64,000 nucleotides of DNA from Phytophthora colocasiae (taxonomy: Eukaryota > Oomycota > Peronosporomycetes > Peronosporales > Peronosporaceae), in NCBI GenBank assembly GCA_018806915.1, contig JAGKQI010000012.1, forward strand, positions 186,001-250,000, written 5' to 3'. Both the position numbers and the translations under genes were made by a program. The notes beneath the pieces are model-generated. The model ran no database searches, was not told the DNA's origin, and saw nothing but the letters and a program-made list of their open reading frames with translations. This document shows positions 41,230 to 53,698 of this stretch, piece by piece. How positions within the stretch are numbered: position 1 is the first letter of the stretch; every line of letters begins with the position of its first letter.

Positions 41230-42046
41230 ACTTTCAGAAGCCCCGGAAAATGAAAATCACGTAGTGAAAAACTCGTGGCAGGATACCGCTTTTTGACTAA
41301 GGGTTTTCGGTACGAAAGGCCGCTTCAGGTTTACCGGAAAAATAAACCCGTGACAAAATCACGTAGTCGGACTTATAAAAGTTTTGTGCACAATTATGGC
41401 GAGCCCGCATCCACAAGACTGCAACGCTGGGTCGCCTCGTAGACGTGCTGCAGCGCTTAGAACCTTGTGATGGGAGACCCTTGGAGTCTCATTCCTGCGG
41501 TGTCGTCGCTGTCGCGCCGCCAGGCACAGGACGAAGAGATAAATAAAAAACAAAAACGTTTAGAAAAAAAAAACGAATAGAGCTCCTCATTCTGCTTGAG
41601 CTCACATCTACAGCTCCCTTCTCCTATAGAGACCGCGTGCTTGTGCCAGATTTCTGTCTTGACATCCTCTCAATGTCCGATGCCGAGTCCAAGGACCAGT
41701 TTCGCTTCGCCACCAGCGACTTACAGCGTCTCGTCATGCATCTAAACATCTAAGATCCCGTTATAACGAAGGAAGGTACTCTCATGAGCCTCACACAGCT
41801 CATAACCGCATGACCCGCTCATCCGGGTAGACATTCCATCCGGGCCTTTCATTAGGACGGGCATGGCAACCGAGCCGAGGCCGGCGGCTTCCGCGCTGAA
41901 ATCCGGTAGCGTTACCCCGTAGCAAGGGTGCTCGGCACGGGATTTCGGAATCGAAAAACACGTCGGAAGGGTCGTGCTAAAAATAGATGGCTGCGCTACG
42001 TAAAAATGACTACGGATTTTTGCATTTTCCGGGGCTTCTGAAAGCC
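41230..42046. mobile_element. PIF/Harbinger-like deletion derivative between terminal inverted repeats
   Basis: CTTTCAGAAGCCCCGGAAAATG at 41230-41251 recurs as its exact reverse complement at 42025-42046; similarity continues imperfectly inward for about 14 bp. The 817-bp interior keeps part of a transposase start. No convincing target duplication is seen, so flanks may have decayed. Confidence 0.6.
41396..41753 (+). pseudogene. PIF/Harbinger-like transposase N-terminal remnant
   Basis: A TATAAAA word at 41374 precedes ATG 41396. Frames then break repeatedly. An open stretch at 41650-41753 encodes SMSDAESKDQFRF followed by SDLQRLVMHL, the helical segment found before the DDE domain in PIF/Harbinger transposases. 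A stop at 41751 and further stops follow; the catalytic domain is missing. Too decayed to function. Confidence 0.45.
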
Positions 42047-42338
42047 TATATTGTAGTTTCCGTTTTTCATTTATGCAGTGAATGTTCAATTTTTTTTTAT
42101 TTTTGACCGACCATAACTGTACTTCGACTTGCAGTATTTTCATTCTACTTAGATGGAATTTGACGCGCTATACGATCGTACTAAGTAGCATTTCCATATG
42201 TAAGTCTTCGCTAAGTTATTCAAGTTTAAAGTCAAACTCAATCCAATTTACTACACATGACGTTCGTACGGTTCAAACATCTCTATAGCTGAGAAACAGA
42301 AACGCAAAATAGCAACAAACCGGTTGCGGCAGTGCTGA
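42047..42338 (-). repeat. Inverted fragment of the right-end tandem repeat
   Basis: 42095-42245 is the reverse complement, diverged, of the monomer at 58220-58345 (tracts such as GCTACTTAGTA and CTAAGTAGA are recognisable). The remainder shows nothing I can name. Confidence 0.65.
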
Positions 42339-42606
42339 AGCTGCATATATGATAAGCGGGTCCCAGTGCAATACTGGGGTGGCTGGGGTGGCTATACTAG
42401 ACTTTGTATTGGCTATTACACTGTAATCCGTGCTCTTAACAGTTAACTAGCATTTTTCACTAGAATCCAGGGGTGGCTGCACTGGAATCCAGTGGTGGCT
42501 CTCACCAATCATTGGCTATTATTCTTCCTTTTACGTGCTTTGATTAGCTAAAATGGTTAAAAATGCTCGGTAAACGAGTTTTAGATTTTAAGAGCCGTCC
42601 ACAACC
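42339..42606 (+). repeat. Fragment of the right-end tandem unit: left flank of the large piggyBac insertion
   Basis: 268 bp identical, apart from about one base, to 59524-59791 and 61741-62008. It ends CCACAACC, then TTAA at 42607-42610. In the tandem units the same sequence continues through TTAA into TATAGGAAAT, which here is found at 57458. Confidence 0.9.
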
Positions 42607-42610
42607 TTAA
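42607..42610. other. TTAA target site duplication, left
   Basis: TTAA directly before CCCTTTCGT. Its partner is 57454-57457. The single TTAA of the empty site is seen at 59792-59795 and 62009-62012. Confidence 0.8.
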
Positions 42611-43260
42611 CCCTTTCGTTCTCAAAAACGTACATCAAGTAACTTTTAACAAATCTGAGTTTTTAGTATAGTGAGTTGAAGACAAGTTCAATTGCAACAC
42701 TTCGTCGATGATCAGAGTGGTAGATATTTTCTACCAATCATCACCATGTTCTTCATGAAATGTCTGGTTAGCACTATTGTGTCCCGTACTGTACAAGCGT
42801 GATTATGATGTTGTACGGGTGGCTACATTTGTTCGGGAGCAAGGTAGTGAATCTCGTAACATCAATTCTGTAGCCCATGCATATGAACATTCGACTGTGC
42901 GCGACGATAAGTTTCGGAAAATGGCAATCACACTGGCAAACAAAACTGCATCAATTTGACCATCACTGTTGGTCGAATCCTGCTCCTCGAGAGTTGTGCT
43001 TCCTGTGTTCATCGGAGACTGGCACGATAGAAATGTATTGCTCGATCGATCCGCGAGAGCCCAATACCTTTTGATGTAGAAACCTTTGTATACTTGAACC
43101 AAGATGAGCTCGTGCAGGAGAGGAATGTAGATGTGGGTACAGGTAGATGTCGACTACTATAGTACGAATTGCAATCTTCGATCTCTACCATACAATCCAT
43201 AGTATATTTGATCCAGTGTATCCTAAAGCGACGGACCGTACAGCTAATGTATAGTTGAAT
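42611..43260 (+). other. 5' region of the large piggyBac-type element
   Basis: Contains the left terminus and subterminal repeat, then AT-rich sequence. A 60-codon frame at 42777-42959 (CPVLYKRDYDVVRVATF) looks weakly coding but matches nothing I know and begins without clear context. No other feature seen. Confidence 0.4.
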
Positions 43261-43740
43261 ATGCCAGGCAAGGGCAAGCAGCAACTACTGCGCAAAGGAG
43301 ACAGCACCTCAAAGCGGCGACGGATTTCCCGTAGAGCTGAGGGTATAGCCACTTCGTCCTCGTATGGTACGTTAGAACAAATAGCTAAGTAAATACACGG
43401 CCAACTGACGAGCACATGGCTAGATCGGGCAACGTTTAGCAGGGTGTGGAGTACTTTGCGTCGAGCTGGGTGGAGCTCCAGAAAGCCACCGGGGAATAGT
43501 CTTAGCGACCTCTATCGCTATGTTCGGCCTGGTGGCGACGCGAATGGTGAGGCTGGCGTTGATTTCTACTTAGGAGAAGAAGCACTTTTGGATCATTACA
43601 ACTCAGAGGTTGGTAGCGATGCTGTCCCAATAGTGTCGGAAGATGGTTCCCGTACAGAGAATGGAAACGGGGAAGATGATAATAACGACGCTGGAGACTT
43701 TGAAGCAGAGCGAGTTGATTCTGGAAAGAGGTGCAATATA
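43261..43740 (+). pseudogene. piggyBac-like transposase 2, N-terminal segment before the Tc1 insertion
   Basis: ATG 43261 starts a basic stretch (KGKQQLLRKGDSTSKRRRIS). TAA at 43390-43392 interrupts, and the same frame continues to a region seen in other piggyBac-like proteins (VWSTLRRAGWSSRKP, YRYVRPGG) and an acidic tail, until the Tc1-like insertion at 43741. The remainder of the gene resumes after 44878. Confidence 0.65.
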
Positions 43741-44876
43741 CAGCGGGTAGATTAAATGAGCGCCCACCCGAAAATTCATTTGATTCTGTATTGATTTTAT
43801 GTTCCATACAAAAATGCAGTCAAACTAAATGTTGAAGTTCATCTTGAAGCACCTTTTCAATACTTGGTGTGGCCCCCAATGCTGTCACGCACAGCTTGAA
43901 GACGCTTAGGCATAGACAAAACTGCATTAGCCACTACGCCGTCGTCAATGTTGGCCCAAATGCTGCGCAGTTTCACTTTGAGATCCTCGATCGAGGTCGC
44001 AGGGGATTTGTTCAGTTCCCGCTTCATAAATATCCAAACCGAAACCCGACCTGACGTGCCGTGCAACTCAACACAAGCCTCATCGCTGAACAAAACCCTC
44101 CTCCAGAAGAGCGGCGACATCGTGCCGAACCTCTTTGCGTAGGCCAGCCGCTGGCGGCGATGCATAGGACTCAGGTACGGTTTTTTTCGGGCAGAGCGTC
44201 CATGAAGCCCAACTTCGCGAATTCGATCTCGGACGAGATCGGTAGACACCGGTTGACCAATGTCCTCGGACACTTGGGCAGCAATCACTGCAGCACTGAC
44301 GAAGCGGTTCTTCTCAACTTCTCTAATGATACGTCGGTCTTGACGAGAGTCGGTAAGGCGAGGTCTGCCTGGGCGTGGAATCAGCTTTGAGCGACCATGC
44401 TTCTTCGTGTAGGCGATGATGGTGCGAACACTCCGCCTTGGCATTACAAGATGCGAACTAATCTTTCTTGTACTGCATCCTTGCTTCCACTTGATAATAA
44501 CCCGTCTGCGGAGGTCTTCAGAGTACTGCCGCCTTCGAATTGGCGCCATTGCAGGCAAATTGAGAAGTGAGAGGCATGACACTCAAAAAGTTAGTTTTTC
44601 GGGTAACATTCGTGTAACATTCGGGATTTGATACAAAAGCTAAGTATAAAACCTAACTGCATTATAGGCATTGCCTCACGATTAGCTGCTGAGATTATTG
44701 GCGGAACCGTAGCGCAGTCCACCAATCAAATTAAAGCGAATCCGTTGGGGAAAACGATCCCGTGTTGTTTGCGCATCCAGTGTCGTTTGTTTCGTTTCAA
44801 TCGAAGCAATATTGAAGTCGCTATGATTGAAAATGTGCTTCAGTTTGGGGTGGGCGCTCATTTAATCTACCCGCTG
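43741..44876 (-). mobile_element. Tc1-like deletion derivative (1.14 kb) inserted in piggyBac gene 2
   Basis: 28-bp terminal inverted repeats beginning CAGCGGGTAGATTAAATG (43741-43768 and 44849-44876), flanked by TA on both sides (43739-43740 and 44877-44878), the Tc1/mariner target. It encodes an internally deleted transposase on the minus strand. Confidence 0.9.
43857..44549 (-). pseudogene. Tc1-like transposase lacking the second half of its catalytic core
   Basis: ATG 44549 (MAPIRRRQYSEDLRRR). Paired helix-turn-helix DNA-binding domains (STRKISSHLVMPRRSVRTII; SAAVIAAQVSEDIGQP), then the core with the first catalytic D (VLFSDEACVELHG) and GRVSVWI. The sequence then jumps to the usual C-terminus (SMPKRLQAVRDSIGGHTKY). 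The second D and the D/E with their surroundings are missing in an otherwise open frame, so this is an internal in-frame deletion. It can still bind ends in principle but not catalyse. Confidence 0.88.
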
Positions 44877-44961
44877 TACATGGTAACATGATTTTGCGCG
44901 ATGATAGGACGGCGTTTGATGATGTTGCAAACGCGACGAAGCGTTTGGTGGTGCTGATGTC

Positions 44962-45510
44962 TTGACGGTTGGAGATCCGAGACGTAGTGACGTCAACTCT
45001 GAAATGCCCCATTCACGTGGAACAACCATTTTGTGTGCCGTTTGCGGAACTGAATGCACAAAAGAGCGATCATGTACTTCCTGTGGCAAGTTTATTCATC
45101 ATTTTTGCTCTCACGATGTTTGTCTATCGTTAAACCTTTGGGATTCTAACGGAGCGTGTGTTCAAGACTTTGGCGACTGCTGTTACTGTAGTAAGCTATG
45201 TTACACACGAACTACAACCTTACCAACAGGAGAGGCAACTTTGGCATCAAAATCGCCGGCGATTTCTATGTCATGTATCACGAGCGACGCTGCAGGACCA
45301 CAACAAGCCTCCCTAGGAACGGCGACAGCTATGGATTCAAGTATTCGGATGTCAAAGACAACGATACCTGTCTCGGTGCGATCGGATCGAGGCCGAGGCT
45401 CACCCAACACACAGAAACACCGCCAAAGACTCAACAAAACCAAAACCTCTCCCAAAAAGACTCAACAGAAAAAGTGCGGTCAGTATGATGATGGAAGAAC
45501 TGGTACGTAG
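44962..45510 (+). CDS. piggyBac-like transposase 2, PHD/RING-like zinc-finger segment
   Basis: Frame with a Cys/His array near its start (CAVCGTECTKERSCTSCGKF, HHFCSHDVC, CCYCSKLC) resembling a PHD or RING-type cross-brace, followed by a Ser/Thr-rich and then Lys-rich linker (NKTKTSPKKTQQKK). It overlaps the next frame by 26 bp and most likely belongs to the same protein, broken by a one-base shift near 45485 or joined by an intron I cannot see. N-terminal zinc fingers are not standard in piggyBac proteins. Confidence 0.6.
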   Translation: MTVGDPRRSDVNSEMPHSRGTTILCAVCGTECTKERSCTSCGKFIHHFCSHDVCLSLNLWDSNGACVQDFGDCCYCSKLCYTRTTTLPTGEATLASKSPAISMSCITSDAAGPQQASLGTATAMDSSIRMSKTTIPVSVRSDRGRGSPNTQKHRQRLNKTKTSPKKTQQKKCGQYDDGRTGT

Positions 45511-47878
45511 AGCACGGGCGGCTGCCGAGAAGTATGTCAATGCTAGCGTTGCGTTTTCTCCTGCCGAAGAGTCCTGGATGCCAAACGTTCGGTACCGTGA
45601 TGTTGGTGCTTCATACTTGATCGGCGTTGTTGCGCGTTACAGCATCATAAGCTCAAAAACTGTCGATGGTGTAAGCGTACCTTCGGCTTCTTTTCAACTT
45701 CACTGGACAAACACAGCGTTCCAGACTAAGGACCATGTTCATGTTGTGCAAGAGGAAGTTATCATCCGCGGAATTAAGCAATTTGTGATGCTAAAGAAGA
45801 ATAATTTGCAGATTGGTGAGTCATGGCTCTCACTCTGCAGTATGGTTCCCCAGCTATCGAACATTCCAGCTCTGACTGATGAATTTGAAGAATTGGACAG
45901 CCAGTCGTATCGTGAGTGGTCCGCTTTTCGTAGTCGAAAGGAACTGCAGATTCCACTAAGCCCAGCGGAAACAGAAGAAATCCAGTCGATGACATTTTCA
46001 GCAACTGATTCACTAGGACAGCCAACTGGGTTGTACTCGAACGCAAACGGTTCTACGACAAGCATGCTTCGCCAAGAAAGCCGCGAATATTTTGGGCATT
46101 CTGCAACATCCGCGTTTTTTGCTTGTATTCCTTTGTCATTTTGGAAGCAAGTTGTCGTATTTTCGAACGAGTACGCGGTGGCTTCCGGAAATCATTCGCC
46201 CATGCCCATAAGTTTGGAGGATCTCATGAAGTTTCTTGGTATTCTTTGGTTCATGACGCTCTACGATAAGGGTGAAATGAGGAATTATTGGTATGACAAT
46301 GTTGAAGAATCGATTTTACCAGGGGCCCGACGGGGTAGTTTAGGAACAGTGATGACGTGGAGAAGGTTCCTCTATATACGCCAAAACCTGTGCTTTCGAT
46401 CGAGTGTCACGCCTGCGGATATTCAAAAAGGCCCTGCTGCTCGTATCCGGCCACTGATAAATATTTTGAAATCACGTTGCACCCGTCATGTGATTGTTGG
46501 TCGGAATGTGGCCGTCGACGAAGCCAGCGTCGCCTGTCGCTCACGGTATGCTCGCCACATCATAGTCTACAACCCAAGAAAGCCTACAGGGAAATATCAT
46601 TTTAAATTCTACATGTGTTGTTGCTCAACGACGTGGTTTGTTGTCGACTTCAAACTACATTGCTCGAGTGATTTGGGCGTCCGTATGGGTGGAGTTGTCT
46701 CGGTAGCTGAAAAACGCAAAATGGAGCAGTTGGTGGCGCAGTCCTCAGAAGTTCGTTCCCATGTCATCGAGGTGACGGCATCACTTCATGGCTCGCAGAG
46801 AATAGTGAATACCGACAACTTCTACACGTCATGCTTGCTTCTTGAGAGCCTTCGCACGATTGGATTATACGGACGTGGAACGGTCCGGGCATCCAGCAAA
46901 CATTTCCCTCATTTTACGATGATCCAGGCCGGTGATTCAAAGCCACGAGGGTATCTGAAACAAGGTGTGTGTGTAGCCAAGCATATTGTCGCTGCAAGTT
47001 GGGTGGATGGGTCAATAGTAAACGTGGTCTCAAATGCTGATGCTTCTGACACCACCACAGTATTTCGGCGCATAAAGGAGAAACGTGAGGCATTTTCAGC
47101 TCCAAGGTGCGTAAGTGAATACAACAACGCCATGCAAGGCGTAGACAGACATGATCAGTTACGTGGGCGCTTTTCGCTCGCTAGTGGTCATTCTTTCCAG
47201 AAGTGGCACAAAAAATTGGCCATGGCACTCTTGGACATTGCGAAGTGCAATGCGTTTGTTTGCAACGAACTGGCCAATGGCAATTTTCCAGACGCTACCG
47301 ATGAATCTACTAGATCTGTAAATGGGCGAGATAATCATCGATCGTTCGTTGTCGAACTAGTGCGCGAGCTGTTCAATGGGACGTGGACGAAGTGGCTGGA
47401 TACTGACAATGGATTGATTTTCGGTTCTGCTAGCACGACAAATACATCTGTACCCACAGAAAAAAACGGAACTGTAATATCGGTGCCACCCGATTCACAC
47501 GTGGCCTGTGTTGCCAAAGAATCATGGATCGTCCTGAAAGGTAGAAGCCGGACAATGCGTGAGTGCACAATCTGCAAATTTGAATGCAGAGATGCTACGC
47601 AGAAAACGGATTTCTGTCTGATGCATCGAGTTGCGCTTTGCAAAAGGGTTTTTCCAGTCGATCGCAGCAAACAGCACTTGTGTCAACAAGAAACATGGAC
47701 GTGTTGGCAGAAATTTCATAGCTACTACGAGCCAAACAACGTCTATACGGTAGACGGAAATTTGCGCAGAACGTCTCCTATCTACATTGCACAAGCACCA
47801 TTTCTAAAGGCGCGCAAAGATGAGAAGAAGTCTCGTAAAGACTCTTCTGGTGTAGGCGATACTTTGGTCGTGCTCTAA
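45485..47878 (+). CDS. piggyBac-like transposase 2, catalytic part (797 codons, uninterrupted)
   Basis: Begins at a run of three ATGs. DDE_Tnp_1_7-type core: FLGILWFMTLYDKG, NVAVDEASVACRSRY (first D, about residue 343), IVNTDNFYTSCLL (second D, about 441) and MQGVDRHDQLRG (third D, about 552). Conserved partner segments such as YNPRKPTGKYHFKFY and WHKKLAMALLDIAKCNAF are present. A C-terminal Cys/His cluster (CTICKFECRD, CLMHRVALC, CQQETWTC) matches the zinc-binding tail that recognises subterminal repeats. All core aspartates are intact and the frame is open, unlike most genes here. It is the likely enzyme for the surrounding 14.8 kb element, if the N-terminal part is dispensable or repaired by splicing. 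Confidence 0.88.
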   Translation: MMMEELVRRARAAAEKYVNASVAFSPAEESWMPNVRYRDVGASYLIGVVARYSIISSKTVDGVSVPSASFQLHWTNTAFQTKDHVHVVQEEVIIRGIKQFVMLKKNNLQIGESWLSLCSMVPQLSNIPALTDEFEELDSQSYREWSAFRSRKELQIPLSPAETEEIQSMTFSATDSLGQPTGLYSNANGSTTSMLRQESREYFGHSATSAFFACIPLSFWKQVVVFSNEYAVASGNHSPMPISLEDLMKFLGILWFMTLYDKGEMRNYWYDNVEESILPGARRGSLGTVMTWRRFLYIRQNLCFRSSVTPADIQKGPAARIRPLINILKSRCTRHVIVGRNVAVDEASVACRSRYARHIIVYNPRKPTGKYHFKFYMCCCSTTWFVVDFKLHCSSDLGVRMGGVVSVAEKRKMEQLVAQSSEVRSHVIEVTASLHGSQRIVNTDNFYTSCLLLESLRTIGLYGRGTVRASSKHFPHFTMIQAGDSKPRGYLKQGVCVAKHIVAASWVDGSIVNVVSNADASDTTTVFRRIKEKREAFSAPRCVSEYNNAMQGVDRHDQLRGRFSLASGHSFQKWHKKLAMALLDIAKCNAFVCNELANGNFPDATDESTRSVNGRDNHRSFVVELVRELFNGTWTKWLDTDNGLIFGSASTTNTSVPTEKNGTVISVPPDSHVACVAKESWIVLKGRSRTMRECTICKFECRDATQKTDFCLMHRVALCKRVFPVDRSKQHLCQQETWTCWQKFHSYYEPNNVYTVDGNLRRTSPIYIAQAPFLKARKDEKKSRKDSSGVGDTLVVL

Positions 47879-47907
47879 GCTACCTTAGCTCAGCTAAACA
47901 ATACATT

Positions 47908-48828
<921 letters not shown>

Positions 48829-49008
48829 TAATGTCGTATAGTGTTGTCGAAGCAGGCGTTGCTATTGTGTTGTTTGCCAGACGAGTGCGAACACGGATCA
48901 CGGATCAAACATACTAAGTTTTGTATGGCGAAGATCGCTATTTGAACATCAAACGTCGTTGTGCTTTGATTTGCTAAGACCAGTCTTTGGAAAAGTAAGA
49001 CCAGTCTT

Positions 49009-49287
49009 ATGAAAGTAAGAAGTACTGAGTCTCATGCAGACCACAACGTGTACGGCGATGGCGATGCCGAATCCTTGGATAAAGAAGAAGGAGTTCTCGC
49101 GGTTTATAATTCTGATGCAGTTGGCTACATGTATCGGCAGATGGACAAGTGGCGATCGTTTGTGGAAGGACTTGTCCGTTCGCCTGACAGCAGAGCTTAC
49201 GCTATGGCTGCTACAATGGCGCACTTAGAGACACTGAGTGCTAATATCAAACAAACGGTTGAATATTGTAATTGTCAGGTCAGCTAA
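49009..49287 (+). pseudogene. Kinesin-associated C-terminal helical segment, left copy
   Basis: Frame encoding AVGYMYRQMDKWRSFVEGLV and an alpha-helical end (LETLSANIKQTVEY). Located downstream of the motor in both arms, so probably the tail of the same gene. No named domain recognised. Confidence 0.5.
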
Positions 49288-50629
49288 GCCAAGATGCATG
49301 AGATGTAAAGCTCCGAGGATAAGACAAGAGTATCGCGCCGATAAGCTATGTATATTCAATTTACTGCAGCTCCGCCATATTCAATAATTGAAGCGTATAT
49401 ACTGGGTAGTTCTCACAGCAACACTCATCCTACGGAACCAGCGTTTCAATCCGGGTGTCACGACAACGAATCGGAAGCGATGACAGTCGTCAATGCCTGA
49501 ACAGGAGAAGGCCCTCTGTTCAATTTGGTCATCACTGTACTTGTGTTAGTCACTGGCAGCCTCGAAGATGTCATCGTGTTCATTTTCCATCTCAGTGCAG
49601 GCAAGTGTGGCTACTATTCATCGGGTCTAGTGGCACGAGTGAGTGAGAAGAGTGAGTTGTCAGTCTCAACATCTCCACTTGCCGTTGCATCCACACTGCG
49701 ATCAATCTGCTCCAACTCCCACGCCACGTAGCTAAAGTCTGTATTACACTGACCATGTCATCCCTCTAGTGGTTGCAGAACCTTGTGAGGTCTCACAGTA
49801 TGCCTTCGGTAGAGGTTACGGTGCGCAACACCGCTCGTAGTGGAGTGCGAGCGTTTCGGTGATTGCAGCAGAGGTCGGTGATGCGGTGATGGTGGTGCCC
49901 AACAGAGCCTCCAGTACGCAACGTCGTTCGTGGTGGGGAGATTTGTCGTGAGTGCTGACGCGACGGCCACGATGGTGATAGCTTCTAACCGGTCCTAGGG
50001 CATCCAGCGACACCCATGGGGATGATACTCGCAAATTCTCTCGAAGCGGGGGGTATGGATCGATGGAGGCAAGGCTCAGCACGGCGTCTGGCACGCAGCA
50101 TCTTCGTAAATGGGGAGCAGCACCAGGGCCTACGGCGGCCATTTGGACGGTGGTGACACTGCGGTGGAGGCGGAGCTGGCATCGTCAGTCGCTATTGCAC
50201 AAGCTGGCAAAACTAGGAATGACATCAACTCGGATTTGGATTTTGAGCTCGAAACGCGCGCGATCCATGGTGCCACTAGATACAATCCAAGGTTGAAGAA
50301 AGTAGTTCCGCCAATAAGATCAAAATTGGTAGGCGCGAAGGTCAATGATTGGCAGGATGTGTTGAAGATCGTAGATGAAAGGCTGTGATTGGTGGAATCC
50401 GCAAAAGCGAGCCCATTGGGAAAAGAAGCGTGTGTCCCACGCATTAGCCACACCCAAAGTGCATGGGTGACGCGCCGAGATGGGCATTCATGATCTGCAC
50501 CTAATAAGGAGACATTTTGTTAGCAATGAATCATATAACTTCAGTTGAAATTAGCAGTCCTATTGACGACTATAAAAATGACTGGTCCGGATCAAATATC
50601 CTCTCCTCAGTATAGAGACACTTCCGGAT
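49288..50629. other. 3' part of left arm, unidentified
   Basis: A plus-strand frame at 50110-50388 (DINSDLDFELETRAIHGA, YNPRLKKVVPPIRSKLVG) looks coding and recurs in the right arm at 53941-54219 on the minus strand. On the minus strand, 49628-49730 reads ELEQIDRSVDATASGDV. I recognise neither. Nothing else is seen. Confidence 0.4.
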
Positions 50630-53600
50630 TTGCCAAGATTGTGGAGATGGCGGATTTTCGGACGCCGAAGATCTGGTGTTGTTTCTGTTTTGAGTGAAGA
50701 GGAGCATGTGTAGATGCAGAGGCAAAGTGGACTAGAAACGGATAGGAAAGGCTATGTCATGTCAACCGGGAAAAACCAAGAATTTCAACTTCGAAGCCGG
50801 CTAAAAACCCTCAAGAGGACTGCACGGTTGCGATTTGACCCGCTTCCCACGATATATTTCTTTGTGTAGGCCGTAGCGAAATCGATTCCGCCGTACCGCA
50901 TACGCATAAACCTCAGCGGTCAAGTGAAGCAATTTATACCAACGTCCGATGAGATTCACCATCAAGTGGGCCGAGTTATTTTCCTCAGTTTCGCGGCAGC
51001 AGATTCGTTTAAGAAGCTGCCACACCAGACGCACATCCTGGTGAGCTGACTTCATGGCAGTGTCTACAATCCTACCGTCAGCTCTACCAACCCCTGTCAA
51101 TTAAGGATGTTTTTCTGGATATTTGGATCCGGTATCCCGGCAATGTTATTGTGCAAGTGGGGCTAGCTTAACAAGTGTTGCGGGTATCAATAGGAGTTGA
51201 GCTTCTCAAGATCACGCTTGCATTGCTGTCGAAGAACGATTATCTATGGGGCTACGTCACGACTCCCAAAGCTTGCCAAGGTTATTGTACATGCAGATGA
51301 CATTCGGGGCTTCGCTCTGTCACTCGCGATGCGATGCAATCCCAGTACGGTGGCATTTTCTAATAATCTCGTGTTCGATCCATCGAGCAACGATGCACTG
51401 GAAGATGTTTGCTATAAAGCGCCCTATCTCGTTCATCTTGTTGTAACGCACGCAAGTTTTGCTGGTCGCCAGAGAGAAGGGATGTAAACGCGCGAGAATT
51501 CTGCTCGGTGCTTATGGCAGCTTCATCGGATCTTACCAGTTGACGTTTCGTGGTCAGCTCAGTCTCAACAGGTGTTCTAGTATACGTAAGAAGAGTAGCG
51601 TCTCCAGCGTTTTCCGGGGCAAACCAAGCATACATGTTGTAACAACCTCGAAAACAGAGATTATTTGCTTTAGGTGACAATTTCTTTAAGGCTCGTATAC
51701 GTGTACTGCTATTACCTCGGTAGTCTGTCATAGTAGCCCACGAGCTCAAGGGAATAGTGTATTATCAAGCTCACAAGTCAATGGATCTTGTCACGAGCAA
51801 TGGGAATCCTGTTGAAAGAGAATCTCCAAGGGAAAATGCTACAGTGAAGTCGATGCTTTTAACTCATTCAAACCTATATCGAAAGCCTGTGCTGCATGCA
51901 ATTGAAAGCGCCATTCCAAGTTGGCATTGATATGAAGAGTGCTGGTGAACGAGCACTTGATAACTCAAGACGCCAACTGTTCGTTGAAAAAAGAGGTTTC
52001 TTTTCCAAAGGAGACGTTAGCTAAACAGACTAACTATTGTGATGAGAAAACTGACGAGGCATATGGTTCGAATCGCTTAGGCGATTGGGAGAAGGAGCTG
52101 ACTGAAGTTCAAGAAGAAGAAAGAGAGAAAGTTCTCGTTTCATCACGCAAGAAGTACCCGAAAACGAACAGAGAGTGAACGAAGGCTACCGGCAAACCAG
52201 CCGAAAAAGGTCGAAGAGGAACTTGCTGTGTTGTAAAAGAAGAACGACGACGACTGTGTTTCATACGTTTGTAGCGGCGAAAGCGAAGGATGGAATCGTA
52301 TGGCTTCGGAACTCTCGATACTATTAAAATCGACGCTCAACGCGCTTTTTTCCCGACGTAAATGCAGGATTTGGAGAGGGAATAATCCCCTATTGGAGCA
52401 AGCCTGCGCGCCAAGCAGGAGGACGGATGCAAGCTGCTAAAGGTGGAGCTGATGCTACGATCATCCACTCAATGTACTTTACTGGAAGAACGAGCATTTT
52501 ACGCAAGAATTGGCCTTTCAGAGTCGAGAAACGGAGAAATTAATATACGTTTGGACCCGAAAGCACAGCATAAATTAGCGGTGAAAGTGGGAGAGCGTAG
52601 AACAAAGTTCTAGCGAGTGATATATCTTACTTTGTGTTGCGTCGAAAACTCTATTATATCAGGCAAACTGCAAAATTCCTTCAAGAAGCATTGTCAATTT
52701 ATCCACCATCACGCAGTTGAACTTGATTGAAAAGCTAACGCCTGAAAACTGGGGTTTGAATCAGCGACAAATGTAATCCTGAAAGGGCAACTGGCAACAT
52801 CTGGATTCCGCTGGCTTAGTGTAGTTTTTAGAATCTTGAGATATAGAATCCCGCAGACGAGAAATCCGCTAACTATGTTAATCCACTCATTTTCCTTCCC
52901 TGCGCTTCCGAGACGTATATCGCCGTAAAAACACGTGTAGTACGTCCATGCCCTAACTAACAGAAGGTATCGGATTTAGAGGTTTGGGGAGACAGAATAT
53001 ATTCAAAGGTGTAAAATTATTTAGCTCGTGGTTCCATGTCTCCCGAGGTAAACTCGTTATCTCTCATTGAAATAGGTACCGGAGATCTAGCAAATTACAG
53101 AGACCAATTGCTACGCTTGATATGACACCTTCAAATTGTGGGGATTACAGGATAGTATGTATGACGTCAATTTTATATGTTCAGTTGTACAGCGCCATGA
53201 ATTTGCTACACTACTAACAATGGCGAGGTACTTGCTATTGTTGAGCTAGGGACTGGCAGAGAGGTTGTTCAGAGCGTGTACAATCAGCTCCACGTCACGT
53301 AAAATATGGCAGCGTCACCTCTCAGGTGGTAGCAAAGACAAAGACACTGGAAGAAATATATATGATTATACGCTGCGTAGTCGGTCTTTCAAATGATATC
53401 GAAAATCTAAACACTTGATACATAGCTTGTAGTCTCTTTTCTTGATGAAATAGCGACACTACTTTTTCAACAAATTCCATTTAGTACACTCCGAAATAAT
53501 CACAGCCAACCTCAACGGGAGGCGAGCAAACTTTTATGAAAGCTATGGCGAGACAGCATTTATCTTGAACCCATCGTACTCAACCGTTTGCAAAACATCT

Positions 53601-53698
53601 CCATCCAAGCTCTCAGCAAGCAAACCACAGCAAACCTCCTTAATCTACACTCGTGCACTTCTCGACTCCATATTAGGTGCAGATCATGAATGCCAGCC
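50630..53698. other. 3.07 kb spacer of the inverted repeat, unidentified fragments
   Basis: Unique sequence between the arms. Weakly coding-looking frames: 50801-51100 minus (HLMVNLIGRWYKLLHLTAEV), 51197-51487 plus (KVIVHADDIRGFALSLAM) and 51939-52178 plus (WEKELTEVQEEEREKVLV). None shows a domain I know and all are short. From 52350 to 53560 I see no gene. ATTAGGTGCAGATCATGAAT at 53672-53691 is repeated at 53825-53844 inside the right arm. Confidence 0.4.

Noticed and set aside
50630..53698. Host genes in the spacer of the large inverted repeat
   Set aside because: Frames are short, without recognisable domains; I report only weak fragments.
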